Source: Terrimonas_B sp041743125 (GTDB taxonomy: Bacteria > Bacteroidota > Bacteroidia > Chitinophagales > Chitinophagaceae). From it: 33,361 bases of DNA. The notes under the pieces are model-generated. The model ran no database searches and had not been told where the DNA came from. It saw nothing but the letters and a program-made list of their open reading frames with translations. The stretch spans positions 1 to 33,361 of the forward strand of contig JBGTNK010000155.1 of NCBI GenBank assembly GCA_041743125.1, in the 5' to 3' direction. The translations under genes were made by a program, and so were the position numbers. Shown piece after piece: positions 32,882-33,361 of the stretch. The stretch's first letter is position 1, and each line of letters opens with the position of its first letter.

Positions 32882-32966
32882 CCGCCCGTTAGGATAAAAA
32901 AAGAAAAAGTAGTTCTCTGAGGTTGTTAAAAAAAGGTTGATGTATCTAATATAAATTGATTAAAAG

Positions 32967-32997
32967 TTTGTTAGAAGTATCTCTTCCCCTATCTTTG
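32967..32997 (+). promoter_or_regulatory. rRNA operon promoter P1
   Basis: TTTG (32967-32970), exactly 19 bp, then TATCTTTG (32990-32997): a full consensus match. The transcript would begin at about 33001-33004 and fold at once into CCGTT (33002-33006) with AACGG (33014-33018). Confidence 0.85.
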
Positions 32998-33060
32998 CAA
33001 CCCGTTATTCAAAAACGGTAAGTTCTTAAAGTCATAAAAGAAAAATAACTCCAATAATTT

Positions 33061-33073
33061 CGGAATCATTCCG
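33061..33073. promoter_or_regulatory. CGGAAT-C-ATTCCG palindrome upstream of rRNA P2
   Basis: A perfect 13-bp inverted repeat ends 8 bp before the -33 element of P2, inside the P1 leader RNA. It could be a binding site near P2 or a small hairpin in the P1 transcript. Confidence 0.4.
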
Positions 33074-33081
33074 ATAAAAAT

Positions 33082-33112
33082 TTTGGTATTAATAAAACGG
33101 CCCTTACATTTG
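33082..33112 (+). promoter_or_regulatory. rRNA operon promoter P2
   Basis: TTTG (33082-33085), exactly 19 bp, then TACATTTG (33105-33112). CCGTTT (33117-33122), loop GAAA and AAACGG (33127-33132) form a stable tetraloop hairpin at the expected 5' end of the RNA. This is the promoter nearest 16S rRNA, giving a leader of about 175 nt. Confidence 0.85.
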
Positions 33113-33151
33113 CACTCCGTTTGAAAAAACGGATGGCTGGTAAAGCCAAAA

Positions 33152-33163
33152 GATCTTTGAAAG
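33152..33163 (+). promoter_or_regulatory. boxA-like antitermination site in the rRNA leader
   Basis: GATCTTTGAAAG resembles the rRNA boxA core (CTTTAACA-like) and lies where Bacteroidota rRNA leaders carry a TCTTTGA motif. It is expected to bind NusB-S10. Confidence 0.5.
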
Positions 33164-33180
33164 TTGGGAAACAATAGCAC

Positions 33181-33206
33181 TTCTCTTGCCCTGAGTGGCG
33201 GGAGAA
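33181..33206 (+). promoter_or_regulatory. Leader hairpin upstream of 16S rRNA
   Basis: TTCTCTTGCC (33181-33190) pairs with GGCGGGAGAA (33197-33206), 10 bp including two G-T pairs, with loop CTGAGT. It follows the boxA-like site and may help rRNA folding or processing. Confidence 0.5.
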
Positions 33207-33292
33207 ACAAAAGGTAAGTCAAGCAAATAACATTTCGAATTGACACATTAATTTTTTAAAGATTAATACTGTCAGTATCAAACAAAACATTT

Positions 33293-33361
<69 letters not shown>

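Overview
The window looks like chromosomal DNA of a Bacteroidota bacterium, most likely family Chitinophagaceae (inference from gene content and sequence style, not from a search). The signs are an AT-rich sequence, promoters of the TTTG-N19/20-TAnnTTTG type, a large TonB-dependent receptor with a CarboxypepD-like N-terminal domain, a lipoprotein GH16 glucanase with a PKD domain, a DUF4476 protein, an Amt transporter beside a BBP2-type porin, and a 16S rRNA 5' end of Bacteroidota type in the last 69 bases.

Layout. Bases 34-856 hold five tandem copies of a ~167-bp non-coding unit with a GC-rich hairpin. A minus-strand pair follows (TonB receptor, then a 72-aa membrane protein), divergent from a GH16 glucanase. 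Next come rpe (minus), a TPR lipoprotein (minus), a TolB-like propeller protein (plus), a four-helix membrane protein (plus), an NTF2-like secreted protein and a YfcE-type phosphodiesterase (both minus), and homogentisate 1,2-dioxygenase (plus). A small conserved protein precedes infA-rpmJ-rpsM-rpsK-rpsD-rpoA-rplQ. This alpha-type ribosomal cluster stands apart from the usual secY/spc genes and has unusually long, structured spacers. It ends at a strong terminator and is followed by ppc.

The second half has amt and a porin (minus), ssb, an Ldh-family dehydrogenase and aspartokinase (plus), then a minus-strand set: VOC protein, a GH16 gene broken by one in-frame amber codon, and a free-standing TonB-plug-like protein. 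A Rieske oxygenase of the quaternary-ammonium type (plus), a nagB-MFS pair (minus), a DUF4476 protein and truA (plus) lead to an rRNA operon leader with three regularly spaced promoter modules and the start of 16S rRNA.

Most genes are housekeeping or ordinary metabolism (central carbon, amino acid, ammonium uptake, tyrosine catabolism, beta-glucan degradation). No CRISPR array, transposase, phage or defence system was found. The most unusual signals are non-coding: the 167-bp array, the leaders inside the alpha operon (a shared GATCGTA motif and mutually exclusive hairpins), and the three-promoter rRNA leader with a 115-116-bp period.
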